64,000 nt of DNA from Glebionis coronaria (taxonomy: Eukaryota > Streptophyta > Magnoliopsida > Asterales > Asteraceae): NCBI GenBank assembly GCA_025667525.1, contig CM046875.1, positions 436,244,617 through 436,308,616 of the forward strand. Reading direction: 5' to 3'. Position numbers and translations under genes: made by a program. Under the pieces are notes generated by a model that had not been told where the DNA came from, did no database searches, and worked only from the letters and a program-made list of their open reading frames with translations. Every line of letters begins with the position of its first letter. Within the stretch, counting starts at the first letter, position 1. Of this stretch, positions 10,600-21,619 are shown piece after piece.

Positions 10600-13500
10600 A
10601 TGGCTGCTCTGCTATACAAATCCGATCACAATAAGGTGGCTTATCTGGGAGATGGTCCTAAACATGACGAGTTCACAGACATCATCGAATTTTTTGAGGC
10701 TTCTAACCTCAGGTATGCTTTTACTATTTGCCCGACTATTTATGATAGTGTCATTCGCCAGTTTTGGGCCACTGCCCACCTTGTGGATGTTTTGGGACGC
10801 CCACTTGAACTCCATGCTACCATAGATGGACGTTCATATGTGGTGTCTGAAGCTTCTATTAAGAGTGCTCTTCATCTTCAGGATGTAGGTGGTGTTGTTT
10901 CCATCCCTAATTCTGAGGTATTGGATGGGATGGCTGATCTTGGTTATAATCATGGGGGGAAGTTTAACTTCCAAAAGAATAGGTTTACCCCCCCCCCCCC
11001 CCAATGGAAGCTTCTAGTGCACTTTTTGATTCATTGCTTAAGCCCAAAGTCTGGGAGTTGGGATGCATTTCCCATTCCTTTGGCTACTGGTTTGATCTAC
11101 ATAGCACAGGGTCGTGTGTTTAATTTTTCTTGCTACTTGTTTGATGGGATGGTTTGCAATCTTAGTAGTACTGGATCTAGGAAGAAGTTTTTAATGTACC
11201 CTAGGTTCTTGCAACAGATTCTTATGTGCATACCTCGTGATAGGGAGGAGTGTGAGACATCCAAGCTTAGTTCTAAAGTTTATTCCAATATGGCACTTGG
11301 GTTTAAGGGAGCTTGAAGGCCTCTTACTGATGTTATGCTGGGCCTTGCCCAAGGTCCTCCTAATGTTATTCCTCTGGCTGATGAAGCCGAGGAGGAACTT
11401 CCATTAGAAGATGATCCTATGGAGGAGGAGCATCCTGCTAGTGGTGAGCCTCATGTGGTGGTGGAAGAGCCAGCTAAGGAAGTTGTGGTTGAAATGCCAT
11501 CCACTTCCAAGCCTGCCCCCTCTTCTCTGCCACATAAGTCCCCATCTATGGATACTCCCCTTCTAGTCCAGCACCACATTCTACTGAGAAGTCGTCTAGT
11601 TCTCGTGCTCATAATGCTGACCCCTTTATTGCTTCTGGTTCCAATGAAGCTTTCCCTGATCCAAGTCCTCTTGGTGGGGAAGCAGAGGAACCTGCTACAC
11701 TTACTTCTTTGCTTGATCTCATGCACATGTACTATGCAAGGATTATTTCTTTGGAGACAAATCTGAATCAGCATTGCAAGCTTACCAGGGAATTTGTCCT
11801 TCCGATGGCGGACATGATTAAGTCTTTGGAGACGCAGCAGAGGAGGCGAAAGAAGCACGTTGTTCATTCTGATTCTAATGAAGATTTTGAGGATCTTGCG
11901 GAGTATGGGTTGACTTTGTTGGCGAAGGCTGTATTTGTTGATAAGCCGTATGCTGATTTGCCTATTCCTCCTAGTCCATCAAGCATCCCTACTACTGCTG
12001 CTAGTCCTAGACCAGTGGAGGATATTGCTGGTTCTTCTGCTGGTACTACTGCTGGTCTAACTGCTGGGCCGTCTCATGATCCTAAGGGGAAAGCCCCTAT
12101 GACTGATGCACCCTTATCTCCCAGGAAGCGTACTCGCAGACAACTTGAGGAAGACCGGTTGGGGGAGGAGGCTGCACAGCGATTGCAGGCGGAGATTGAT
12201 CAAGCTTCTAGGGCTGAGGAAGAAGCTCTTCAATAGCAGAGGCGTGAACAGTTGCAGCATGATGCCATGCATTGGGATGATCATGATTCGATGCGGGTGC
12301 TTAATATTCTTACATCTGATTACTCACAGTTTACTGATCTTTTAGGTGCTGATGTGAATGAACAAAATTGTATCCCACGGGCAATGGCATTAATGCGCAA
12401 AAAACAATTGTCTCTTGCTGCTCAACTCCGTGAAAAGCGTCGAAGCAGACATTTGTCAAGAACCGGGAGAGGAAGTTAATGCAGCGGTATGTCAAATATC
12501 AGTCGGCTGCTTACTTTACTGTTGGTTGGACTTGGGATTGGGTTAGGGGATTGTCTTTTGACGAGCTTAAGGATCTGTACCAAAGGATGATAAAGCGTCA
12601 AAACACATCGGTTCCTGAGCGCTTCATCTATCGCCCTCCTCCATGAGTGGTTTCCGCTTATCAACCTACTGTTCCTCATGGTTCTTCATTTGGTGTTCCT
12701 CCTGTTTCTACTGGTATATCATCTGTTGCTGATACTTCTACTGTTGGTCCTACACCCACACCTTTGGTTGTTCATCCTACTTCATCTTCGGGTCCTACCA
12801 CCACCACTAATTCTAGTACTACCACCCCTGCTACTCCTACGATGGAGCAATTCTCACCACCAGTGACTGAGCCACACCCTACCCCTTCTACTGGTACAGT
12901 CGCCTTTGATCCTTTGGTTGGTCAAGGTTTTGATTCTACTCATGCTGATACTCCTGCTGCTGGGAAGGTAAAGGTTGAATCGTCTTCTGTTGTTCCTGCA
13001 ACTCGTTGTTCCATTCGAAAGAAGAAGGCTAGACGTGGTACGTCTGCTCCTTTTGAGAAGCGTGCTCCTGAAAACCTTATTAATGCAGCTTAGGACAGTG
13101 ACATAGAGTTGCCAATGGGTACGGGTTATATTGCTGCTTGGACGGTTAAGCCATCCACGAGTTTTGCTGGTACATTCACCCATAGGATTTCCATCAGTGA
13201 TGGTTATGTTCGGTATGTCTCGGGTTTGCAAGGTGTTTTGACTTGGGCGGATTGTCGGGATCTTATGTCGTTGTATGGGTTTGTGGATGCTGGTATTCCT
13301 ACCTCTCCTAGTGAGGTGGCCAACTGGTCTGGGCTGACAATGTGGGGTAACTTGAAGATGATGCTTGACTCTCCTCCTGATGCTCCACATTCTGGTGTCT
13401 GGAAAGACCAGCCACGCTGGGTAATCAAGAGATGGAAGCTTTATTCTGGATATGGGGTTCATATCTTGGTGTTGGAGTCTGGTGCCATAGTGTTCATGCT

Positions 13501-13669
13501 TACGGATATGGAATATCCTTTGACGATTGCTACTATGGAGGCCATGCTGGCATGTCATTTGCAGATATCCAATGCCCCTTCAGGGCATGAGACTTCCATG
13601 GCTACTACGTTGGTGGAAGGGATTCAAGCCCAGTTGCAAGCTGACAAGGTTGCAGCGTCTGGTATGTGA
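10600..13669 (+). pseudogene. Copia A extra third gene (env-position ORF, broken)
   Basis: The ATG at 10600 is in strong plant context (CATCCATGGCTGC). Residues 1-238 form a globular region with motifs such as DEFTDIIEF, IYDSVIRQFWATA, PQWKLLVHFLIHCLSPKS and FNFSCYLFDGMV, which I recognise as the extra ORF common in Asteraceae SIRE-like elements. A low-complexity acidic/Ser/Pro region, a Glu/Arg/Gln coiled-coil stretch (12120-12240) and a C-terminal domain (13230-13640) with TWADCRDLMSLYGFVD and RWKLYSGYGVHIL follow. Stops at 11314, 12234, 12645 and 13090 and frameshifts near 11540 and 12460 break it. Function is unknown; the position matches env-like ORFs of plant Copia, but I see no clear transmembrane segment or signal peptide. 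Confidence 0.75.
10988..11002. repeat. C15 homopolymer inside the extra ORF
   Basis: Fifteen consecutive C encode a Pro run in Copia A's extra gene. This is a slippage-prone site and a likely sequencing or mutational hotspot. Confidence 0.95.
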
Positions 13670-13984
13670 TGGGTATGTTTTTCTGTTTTTGTGTTTACAC
13701 TGACATTCTTTTCACCAATCTGTACAGTGACTGGTGACTTACCATTAGTTAAAAAAAATATTAAAAAAAACTTTTTATATAATATCTGTTTATACTTTAA
13801 ACACATGATGAATTTCACACTTGTACATAATATAATATCTGCTTATACTTTTCCATCATAAATTGGTTTCCATTTGACTGTTTCACACTTGTGCTGGTTT
13901 GGAGTTACATCTGGTGTTGGCCCTGGTCCACACAACAAATGGTGCTCAACTCACCATGTCTCATAGAAAAGAAAGAGTTAATTC

Positions 13985-14440
13985 ACCATGAGGTACGGCT
14001 CTAGTGTGATAGTAAAATCCGTTAAGGGTTGCCAGGTTACCCAAAACTGGATGGTTTTCACTTGCCACGGTCCTAGACTGAAAAGTGGCAAATCCAAGGG
14101 GGTACGGCTCTTGGTAAATATTTTATCAAATCCGTTGATAGCTATAATAGCTTGCTCAAAGCTATTGGGTTTTCAGCTCACCGATGCTTCATTGCTAAGA
14201 GTTGGCGAGTCCAGAAGGGTACGACTTCTGGTAAAGACATATTAAATCCGTTGACGGCTGTGATGCTTTGCCTAAAATCATCAGGGTATCCCCACTCACC
14301 ATTGATTCACGTTCTAAGAGTTGGGTTGGGTTATGGTCTCCCAGGGTGATGCTTATTCCACTATAAAGACTGGCTAGCCCAAGAGCGAGCAGCTACTTGG
14401 TAAAGGCTCATAAAATCTGCTCATGTTGCTGTGGAGGTTC
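13985..14440 (+). repeat. degenerate 110-120 bp tandem repeats, 3' UTR of Copia A
   Basis: Units contain GGTACGGCTCT..GGTAAA..ATCCGTT..CTCACC..CTAAGAGTTGG. GGTACG recurs at about 13992, 14101 and 14218, and a fourth, more divergent unit follows (CTACTTGGTAAAGG near 14394). The repeats are non-coding and lie between the extra ORF and the polypurine tract. Confidence 0.75.
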
Positions 14441-14629
14441 AATAGGATGCAGATTTGTTTCAAGCTTTCAAGAAGCTTCTAGGTGTTCTTTGTTGCAGCA
14501 GTTCTTATGTTCTTTATGATGATGGTCATGATGCTGCTGTTTCTTTTGCTGTTCCAATCCTCAAGATATGTTGCACGATTTACCAGGAAACTTGAACTCA
14601 ACAAGTCAAATTCAAGTTTAGGGGAGGAT

Positions 14630-15105
14630 TGTTAGGACCATTGGAATAGTAATTTGTAATAGGTAGATTAGGAGGTATGTAGTTCCTCCTGGTCCTAGTA
14701 GTAGTAGGAGCAAGACGTGCTCCTGGTCTTATAGAATGTCAAACTTTATTATTTAAAGATTATTCTGTTAGGATATGCATGAAATATGTTAGGAAAGGAT
14801 ATGCATATCAGTTTTACACGTTTTGGTTTAATGATGTATTAGGGTTTCCTTGTAGTATAAAAGGAACCTTAGGTAGAAGGGTTCTATACACCTTCATCAA
14901 ACATTATTCTAGTTCATATTAATATTAGAAATCCTTAGTAAAGGATCAAGTCGTTATAGTTATTCTGTTCTTCTTGTTCATAGTATTTGTATTCCGCACT
15001 TATATTGTGTGATTTATATAACGTCTCTCTGTGAATAGACTTGTGATTACAGAAGTAGTTCACCGTCCTAACAGGCTGCAAGATCCACATCTAGTGGACC
15101 CAACA
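14630..15105 (+). repeat. 3' LTR of Copia A
   Basis: TGTTAGG...CCCAACA, preceded by the polypurine tract AAGTTTAGGGGAGGAT (14614-14629) and followed by the duplicated target ACACC. Confidence 0.96.
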
Positions 15106-15110
15106 ACACC

Positions 15111-15786
15111 GACCCCAACTTCTACGGAGGAGGACCGGGTACCCCCTAGCATACCATCTTCCATGCCTCCATCCTTATCATCGGGCTATTTCTCCGGGCC
15201 CGCACCTGTCTCCACTTATGAGATCGGGGAAGGCTCCGAGGAAGGACGTGGCGATTCCGTCCAGGCTTAGATCTCTGCACTGGCTGCACGCCATGAGCGA
15301 GAAATATCCGACCTCCGCAGCCAGTTGGCAGTCAATCAACAAAGCCATGATGTCATCTATGATCGTATTGACACTCTTTTTCGCTCCATGAGGGGAGACT
15401 CCCAGACCGCTAAGGGCATTCAGGCGAGGACGGACGAGGCACTGAAGTGGTTATTGGAGGAAAACTACCGCCTCCACCAGCGCATTCAGGTCATGGAGGG
15501 TCTGCAACATCAGACCCATGCTGCTCTTGCCGCTCAGGAGAAATCATTATCCATTTTCTTTGATCTCGCCACTGTTCGGCACAATGAGGTTACTAGGGAG
15601 ATGGCTTATCTCCGAGGGGTCGTCGATAGACTCCGGAATCAGCTACTGTCTGCACTCCGTACGCTCAAGGAGACCCGAACGACAGTTCGGACTTTGTGGA
15701 ACACCAAGAGAAATTCTGCAACCCCACCAGCTCCATCCGCACCGTCAGCCCCGACATCATTTAGTGGACCATCCAGGCAGGATTAG
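15111..15786 (+). pseudogene. pre-gag extra ORF of Tekay-like element, 3' part
   Basis: Continues the frame broken at 3109: a Pro/Ser-rich and acidic stretch, then an in-frame TAG at 15268-15270, then about 170 residues rich in Arg, Leu, Gln and Glu with heptad spacing (residues coded at about 15290-15690). This predicts a coiled coil. It ends with a short Ala/Pro/Ser tail at 15786. Such extra ORFs precede gag in the Tekay clade. I do not know its function; a coiled coil would suit self-assembly or binding to Gag, which is inference. The single stop and lack of frameshifts make it better preserved than the gag behind it. Confidence 0.6.
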
Positions 15787-16226
15787 TATAGACGTACTAG
15801 ACTTCTTGTACGTCATGATAAGCTTACGGGTTGCATCCCGGCTATCATGACATAGGGCCTTTGTACTTTTATCTCTTTTTTAGCTTTTGGTGATGTAATC
15901 CCGTACTTTATCTTCTCTTTTCTTTTGGGACATGTAACTTTGGGATATGATGTTTTTAAAGACTGTGTGTATCATTACTTTGGATTAGGCCCAACCGGCC
16001 TATGACTTAGATTGTGTTATGCTAAGATGACTGTTAAATTTCTCATGGAAATAACATGTAATCACTTTCTTTATAATATCTGTTGTGCAATGTATTATTT
16101 TATGAGATCTTGACAGGTTATCCAAATTTGCTATGAAATCAGTGCATAAGTTTTCTCGTGCAAATAATATAAAAACTGTACTAACGCTTGAACTAAAAAT
16201 CTTATTTTGTATATGATTATAGACAA
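15787..16226 (+). other. spacer between pre-gag ORF and gag
   Basis: AT-rich, with no ORF. It probably holds the gag leader of the Tekay-like element. Confidence 0.5.
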
Positions 16227-17432
16227 ATGGTGATTACGAGGTCAAATCCCAATAACGCAACCAGTTCCAATGCCGACAATGCTGAATCCCCAGAAGCTAC
16301 TCGAAATGTCACTGCCGCACAACTGCGGGAAATGATAAGTGAAGGCATCACAGCAGCCCTGGCTGCCAGAGGAGCTGATCCAAATGCAAACAATGATCCA
16401 AACTTCGATGCACGCAGAAACAACACCAACAGGGGTTGCTCTTACCCGACTTCTTAAAATGTAAACCCTCATACTACCGTGGAAAAGAAGGAGTTGTTGA
16501 ATTGATGCAGTGGTTTGAAAGACTAGAGACAGTCTTCCGCATCAGTGGTTGTGCTGACGAGAACAGAGTTAAGTTTGCTACGTGCACCCTACTCGAGAGT
16601 GCCCTTACCTGGTGGAATTCTGTGGTCGCTATCCTTGGACATGACGCTGCTTATACTCTCACTTGGGCCAACCTCAAGGAAAGAATGACTGATAAGTATT
16701 GTCCTAGAGGAGAAATGAAGAAGTTGGAAGTCGAGCTGTGGGATCTCAAGTGTAAGAACAATGATATCCTTTGGTACAACCAAAGATTTCAAGAGTTAAG
16801 CATGATGTGCACCAGAATGTTTCCTCTAAGGAGTGACAAGATTGAAAAGTATGTCAGCGGACTCCTTAACAACATTCATGACAGTGTGCTAGCTTCACAA
16901 CCCACCACTGTTTAAGGTGATATGGAATTTGTGACTGAGTTGATCAACAAGCGAGCCCGCAATCTGTCCGAGAGGCAAACAGACAACAAGAGGAAATCCG
17001 ATTAAAACTCTCGTAGCCAGCACCAACAGCCTTCCAAAAAGCAAAACGTTGGGCAAGCGGATGACACTACTTCCATAACCCGCACCAAGAACTACTCAGG
17101 GACCAAGCCTAAGTGTTCAAAGTGCAACTACTACCATGTTGCTGGAGGACAATGCCAAGGATGCTACAAGTATGGCCAACAAGTCCATTTTGCTCGCAAT
17201 TGTCAAACCAATGTTGCTACCCCAGGTCGACCCAATACCGATCCCGGGAACAGCAACAAGGGAAAGTCCAATGCACGTGAGCGTGGATGTGGGCAGCAGG
17301 GAAACCCAAACCCCACTGGTGGGAGTAGTAGCGGACCGAAGAAAGCTGTGGTATATTACGAGTGTGGAACCCCTGGGCATGTGAGACCTGATGGTCCCAA
17401 GTGGGCCAACCAGAAGAAGGACAACAAGGGAA
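16227..17432 (+). pseudogene. Tekay-like Gypsy gag (broken)
   Basis: The ATG at 16227 begins an Ala/Asn-rich N-terminus. After a frameshift near 16430 the Retrotrans_gag domain is clear (LTWWNS near 16605, DKYCPRGE near 16690, YNQRFQELSMMC near 16775). Stops lie at about 16915 and 17003. A zinc-knuckle region follows near 17110-17210, but its second Cys is replaced (CYKYGQQVHFARNC, where CxxC is expected). A further knuckle-like segment, YYECGTPGHVRPD, lies near 17353. Chromovirus gags carry one or two CCHC knuckles here. The element's RT and integrase are absent downstream. Confidence 0.85.
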
Positions 17433-17439
17433 CTCCTTC

Positions 17440-17880
17440 GTAAGTGTACATTGCTGGCAATGCCCCGGCAAATCCAGGATCCAACATCGTACCTGGTACG
17501 TTCTTACTAAACCAATGATATGCATCTATCTTGTCTGATACATGTGTAGACCAAAGCACTACAATTGCTAAATTTAGTAAGGTAATGGAAATCCCTCCGA
17601 TAGTTCTAGACTCCTATTATGCGGTGGAATAGTCGACGGAAAAGTTATGATAGTTAAACACCATCATTCGAGGTTGTTCCTTAAAACCTTCCAAGTCACC
17701 GTTTTACATGAATCATATCCTAGAAAGTCTTGATAGCCATAATGTCGTCATTAGCATGTATAGACTAGCAAGTACCACGCAATTATCCCATATGCCCAAA
17801 AATTGGTTCGCTTACCTTGGGAAGATGAAACCTTGATTATATTGGGGAGCGATAACCCCGATATAGTTAACACTAGATTT
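17440..17880 (+). pseudogene. Tekay-like aspartic protease (decayed)
   Basis: Residue patterns of the Gypsy protease survive across several stops: GTFLLN (about 17498), a catalytic motif now DTCVDQS instead of DTGADxS (about 17538), and IIRGCSL (about 17662). The altered Gly and the stops at 17518, 17629 and 17648 mean no active enzyme. Similarity fades after 17880. Confidence 0.65.
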
Positions 17881-18193
17881 AGTGTCATCTCTAGCACCAA
17901 CAAGCCAGAGAGTACTTGGTCCGGGAATACTCCATTTCCCTAACCTGTCTCTTCCCTGCCTAAACCTGGAAGGCACATCCAACTCACAATGGGTGTACTT
18001 TGTAGGGCTATGCCTAGTATTCCCCGTAAGGAGATGTTGAATGTCCCGTGTTTTTGGACATTCCTCTTTCCTCTTCGGGTCCAATTAGTTCGACAATATC
18101 ATCACCCACTAGACTCTAAGAGATGTAATTTCCTCTCTTTAGAAGTCAGAATTTGTAAAAACTTTGAACCAATAATAGTGAGTGCATGACCCT
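17881..18193 (+). other. unassigned tail of the Tekay-like interior
   Basis: No ORF. A segment near 18035-18110 weakly resembles the protease-RT linker, which I cannot confirm. RT, RNase H and integrase are missing between here and the next LTR. Confidence 0.35.
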
Positions 18194-20279
18194 TGTTACG
18201 ACACCCTGCAAGGCGCGCACTTCTTTATTCTTGGTATCTTCTTTTATTTCCACTATTTGAGGTACTTCTTTTCTGCGCCCCTCTCGCTCAACCACGCGGT
18301 GAAGGAAGCAGATTCTTTGCAACTTCTTACGTAATCGCCATCAACAACAATCTTAACCTCTTGTAGGGTAGAAACTTTAGTACCATTAACTAATGTTTGT
18401 GTCCCGCTGGCTTGAGGTAAAGATCGTAAGTCTTTTCTTAAAGTTATTGATATAGGAGGGGTTAAAGTTAAAAATGTTTTGTTTTAACTTCAACCCCCAA
18501 TTTTCATCCTCGGGTATGGAGATATAACTTGTATCTAAGTCATTACGAGTCAAACGTTATGCTAGTTTTAGTTTTCGTGTACCGGGAGACGCAAGTCGGC
18601 ACAATCCGAAATTGTGGCTGATTTTGAGTCAACTCTCGGGGACATTAGGCTTGGTTAGATGATGGATACTACTGATTTTCAAAGTTTACAAACTTAATTT
18701 GATGAGTCTATTAGTGGTTTCAAAAGACGGATTGTCGAATTAGTGGTTTTAAAGTGGTCCAAACGGTTTTACAAAACAAGTGCACAAATCTGTCCGAAAT
18801 TTAGTGTCGAGTAAAGTGTCGAGCTGATGGGTTTTAAAGTGTAAAATTTAGCTCAAGTTTTGGCAGGGTCTTATACAGGTTATAAGTAACCTTGACACCA
18901 ATTTTCATCTAAAATGCATAAGTCTAGATATGATAGATCGGTGTTTACATTCGGGGTGTACTTGCTGATTTTTATTTTGGACACATAGTTCAATTGTTTG
19001 TGTTGCGTCAGTTTGAGTATTCACCATCGGTCATGGTGACTTACTCAAGTGCTTAGTCATTATATAAATGACTTAGCTACTGGTCCGAGCGATGTAAAAA
19101 GATAGTTTGACTTGCGTTGACTTGGCGTCTTATGACGGGTCGACTTCAAGTGTACAAGTGTTTAAACGAGTAACGTTGGATAAATAGATTCATTTGGTTC
19201 GTGTCAATGGCTTTGAAAACATGAATACTTTGAAAAAGTTTGAGTCATATTATATTTGGTATATATATCGATATTGAGTTCGAGTCTTAACGCGCGCCTT
19301 ATTTTCATAGGTTGCGGTTTTCGTGTTTCCCTGGGCATCCATATCTTCGGTGATCGTCTCACTACCATTGTTTCTACTCAGTTGCTGAGTACCGTGATTA
19401 ACTTACCACGTAGCTAAGGTGAGTTCATAGCACCTTTTTACTTATACACGGTTTCTAAACACGGGGTGAGATTTTACATGGTGGAACACAACCATTTAAA
19501 ATTATATGTTATCCAAACCTTGTATGCTATCCAGAACATGTATGATTTTCAGATTTTCGATATTATTATTGCTTTTTAGACGTTAGACTTGAGTTTCGTC
19601 TCTTCGATCATGAACCGTTAATTGTCCTGGTGCATTGCGAAGCGCTAATATTGTAGGTGGATCCTTCGGGATTGACTATCCCCGTCCCAATGATGCGGTT
19701 GTTTAACCATGACGCATTACATTTGTTTATACCTGAGTATTTAGGATGAATACTTACGTAGTTAAGCTTCGGTTCATGAAACTAAACAACAATAATAATC
19801 ATAACGTTTCGGATAATGGTTACTGTACTAACCATTTTCCCCTATTTCTTGTGTTACAAATGAATACTTGTGTTCCACATCCTTATTGCTAAACCTATGA
19901 ATTTCACTCAACTTTGTGTTGACGATTTTACATGTTTAATCTCAGGTATTATTACTTAGCTTTGCTTGGATGGGAGCCCGTAGGATATTATCGCAGCTTG
20001 GATATTTCTGTGATGCTTTTAAAAGATTAGTTTTAGTAAAAACTGTCAGAAGTTTAATCTATCTTTTGGGCAACTTTATGTTATAAATCGAGAAGAAATA
20101 ATATAATTTTCCGCTTCTAAAACTCTAGGACCTATGTTTAAAAACTCTGACCTTTTATGATGTAATGTACATTTTTTATTTCGCCAGCTTTGTATGAACT
20201 GTAATTCATTGTTTCTTGTACTATGACGTGTTACCCCCTCATTGCCTAGTTGTTCCATGTCAGATTTTAGGGGTCTCAT
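18194..20279 (+). mobile_element. old Tekay-like LTR (LTR2)
   Basis: It begins TGTTACGACACCC and ends near TTTTAGGGGTCTCA, approximating the TGTxAC...GTxACA termini of this family. A TATA box TATATAAATG (19061-19070) is followed by AAGGTGAGTTCATAG (19416-19430), the GGGATTGACTATCCC hairpin (about 19669-19683) and ACATGTTTAATCTCAG (ending 19945). No primer site follows it, so it is a 3' LTR or a solo/truncated LTR. No target duplication is seen. It abuts a truncated Tat ORF. Confidence 0.6.
19419..19945 (+). other. candidate intron inside LTR2
   Basis: Donor AAG|GTGAGTTCATAG and acceptor TTTAATCTCAG|GTATT, 527 bp, starting about 330 bp after the expected start site. Inferred from conservation with LTR1 and LTR3. 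Confidence 0.45.
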
Positions 20280-20763
20280 AAAAGTGGAAAGGGAAGGCAG
20301 CGTCGTCGATCCAGAAGAATCTGTCGAACCAGTTCCTTAAGGGATCTATCTTTCCATCGAAATATTGCATACTGTCCTTTCGCTTAGCGAAGGATACCCA
20401 GCCATTGGCTAATTGCCGTTGGTAGAAGACGCGGAAGAGATCTACCGTGGGTTCTATGTCTAGGGTGCGGTAGTTTATTTCGAAATTTTAAGTTTTTGTT
20501 GGCCCTATGCAATGCAGTTGGGAGACGTGGGTCTCGTAGTGTATTAGCACGCTCAGGAGGAAGCGCGACATAGGTATACGCTGGTTTTCGTAATCAAAGT
20601 AACGTGTGTACAACCCTATCTTCCGTGCGGGGAACTGACTTATATTATGTTCCGGGTTAGGAACTTTTGGGTGCAGGTAGTCGGGTATGTAGAAGTCAGA
20701 GGTAAATTGGTCTAGCTGATCTATGGTCAAGATTGACGTAATGTCGGTTAGCTGTTTCACCAT
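20280..20763 (-). pseudogene. antisense ORF of a Tat-type Gypsy (Transposase_28-like), truncated
   Basis: The ATG at 20763 (context ACGCCATGGTG) starts a frame with YIPDYLHP, KIGLYTRYFDYENQRIPMSRFL and HYETHVSQLHCIG. After one TAA (20488-20490) the same frame goes on with LFRVFYQRQLANGWVSF and WFDRFFWIDD until the LTR2 border. I recognise the family annotated as 'putative gypsy-type transposase' (PF04195), which in Tat-lineage elements is an antisense ORF upstream of the 3' LTR, despite its name not a proven transposase. The 3' half is lost to LTR2. Its own promoter lies 135 bp upstream. Confidence 0.7.
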
Positions 20764-20897
20764 GGCGTTGTGTATACAAAACAGTGGTCGCGCGAATACC
20801 TTAATAAAAGATCCGATGATGATGATAAATGATAGAGGCGTTAATGGTGATTTGAAGTCCTTGTAGATGGTAAGCAGTCAAAAGGAGGCGTGATGGG

Positions 20898-20905
20898 TTT
20901 ATATA
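20898..20905 (-). promoter_or_regulatory. TATA box for the antisense Tat ORF
   Basis: The minus strand reads GCCTATATAAACCC. The expected start site near 20870 leaves a leader of about 105 nt to the ATG at 20763. It drives transcription away from the adjacent LTR. Confidence 0.55.
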
Positions 20906-21167
20906 GGCTTCCTAGTTTTACTGTTCATGGTCAGATGGGTGCCACGTGTTCCCCACTTGCCAGATCTAATGATGGAAGATGAAGGGGTAACTATGACGTG
21001 GCAAGCGCTTTTCCTGGGTACCAATGAGGTTAGGTAACATGGGGGATGTATGTCTTCTTGGCGGGAATATTTCAAATCTGTGATTATGCTTGGACTATGT
21101 GACTGTTTTTGGTTCAATTATAGTCTGAGTCGCGGATCGGACCTACGACCACTAGACTAGGGGGACA
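20906..21167. other. region between antisense promoter and Tat LTR
   Basis: No ORF. It contains two CCACGTG/TGACGTGGC-type ACGT-core motifs (about 20941 and 20995) upstream of the antisense TATA box, and a purine-rich AGACTAGGGGGACA (21154-21167) that may be the polypurine tract of the plus-strand Tat element. Confidence 0.4.
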
Positions 21168-21619
21168 TGATGACGTTTAGTCACTAGTCGGACTGGATAG
21201 TCCGTCTCACGGGTACTACCCGCATCCATCAGGAATAGATTGGGTACTTGTGTGATAAGAGCGCGTAGCCCAGGAGGCCCGGTAAGCCGTTGTCGCACAT
21301 GTGGCTGAATACTTAGCCAGGTCCTTGTCGCAGCGCGACATGATCAGACATAATATAACCTATATTATAGTTATATTCGCCTAAGGAAAAGGGATATACA
21401 CTTACCTTAGTTAGATAATGAAGATCAAGCTATTTTGAGTGATTATCTCTTCCTTAGGCTGCAAGAACAGGGAGCCCAGCCTGGAGTCTCTCGTGTATAA
21501 AAGGAACCCCACGGTTCCATAAAGGTACGATACACACAATACCCTAAACACTAATATACTCAAATCAATTACTTACTCTCACGCTGGAGTCTAATCGTGG
21601 GTCACAAACCCAAGGTAAG
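21168..21619 (+). mobile_element. Tat-type LTR fragment
   Basis: The start after a purine tract is TGATGACG; the TATA box GTATAAAAGG is at about 21494, followed by a GGAACCCCACGGTTCC hairpin. The Athila-like element cuts it at 21620, with GTAAG (21615-21619) as the likely duplicated target. The left border is uncertain. The remainder should lie beyond the right edge of the window. Confidence 0.45.

Larger units (their letters stand above)
3110..15105 (+). mobile_element. Copia element A (SIRE-like with extra third gene), about 12.0 kb
   Basis: Complete LTR retrotransposon. The LTRs are 3110-3586 and 14630-15105, the target-site duplication is ACACC (3105-3109 and 15106-15110), the primer site is at 3589 and the polypurine tract ends at 14629. 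Gene order is gag, then PR-INT-RT-RNase H, then an extra ORF, the order of SIRE/Maximus-type Copia. By eye the LTRs differ at roughly 21 of 476 positions (about 95.5% identity), so the insertion is moderately old. All reading frames carry stops or frameshifts and the RT active site is altered, so this copy cannot be autonomous. Confidence 0.95.

Noticed and set aside
18194..20279. LTR2 as a solo LTR with a target duplication
   Set aside because: The bases flanking the two ends (ACCCT and TAAAA) do not match.
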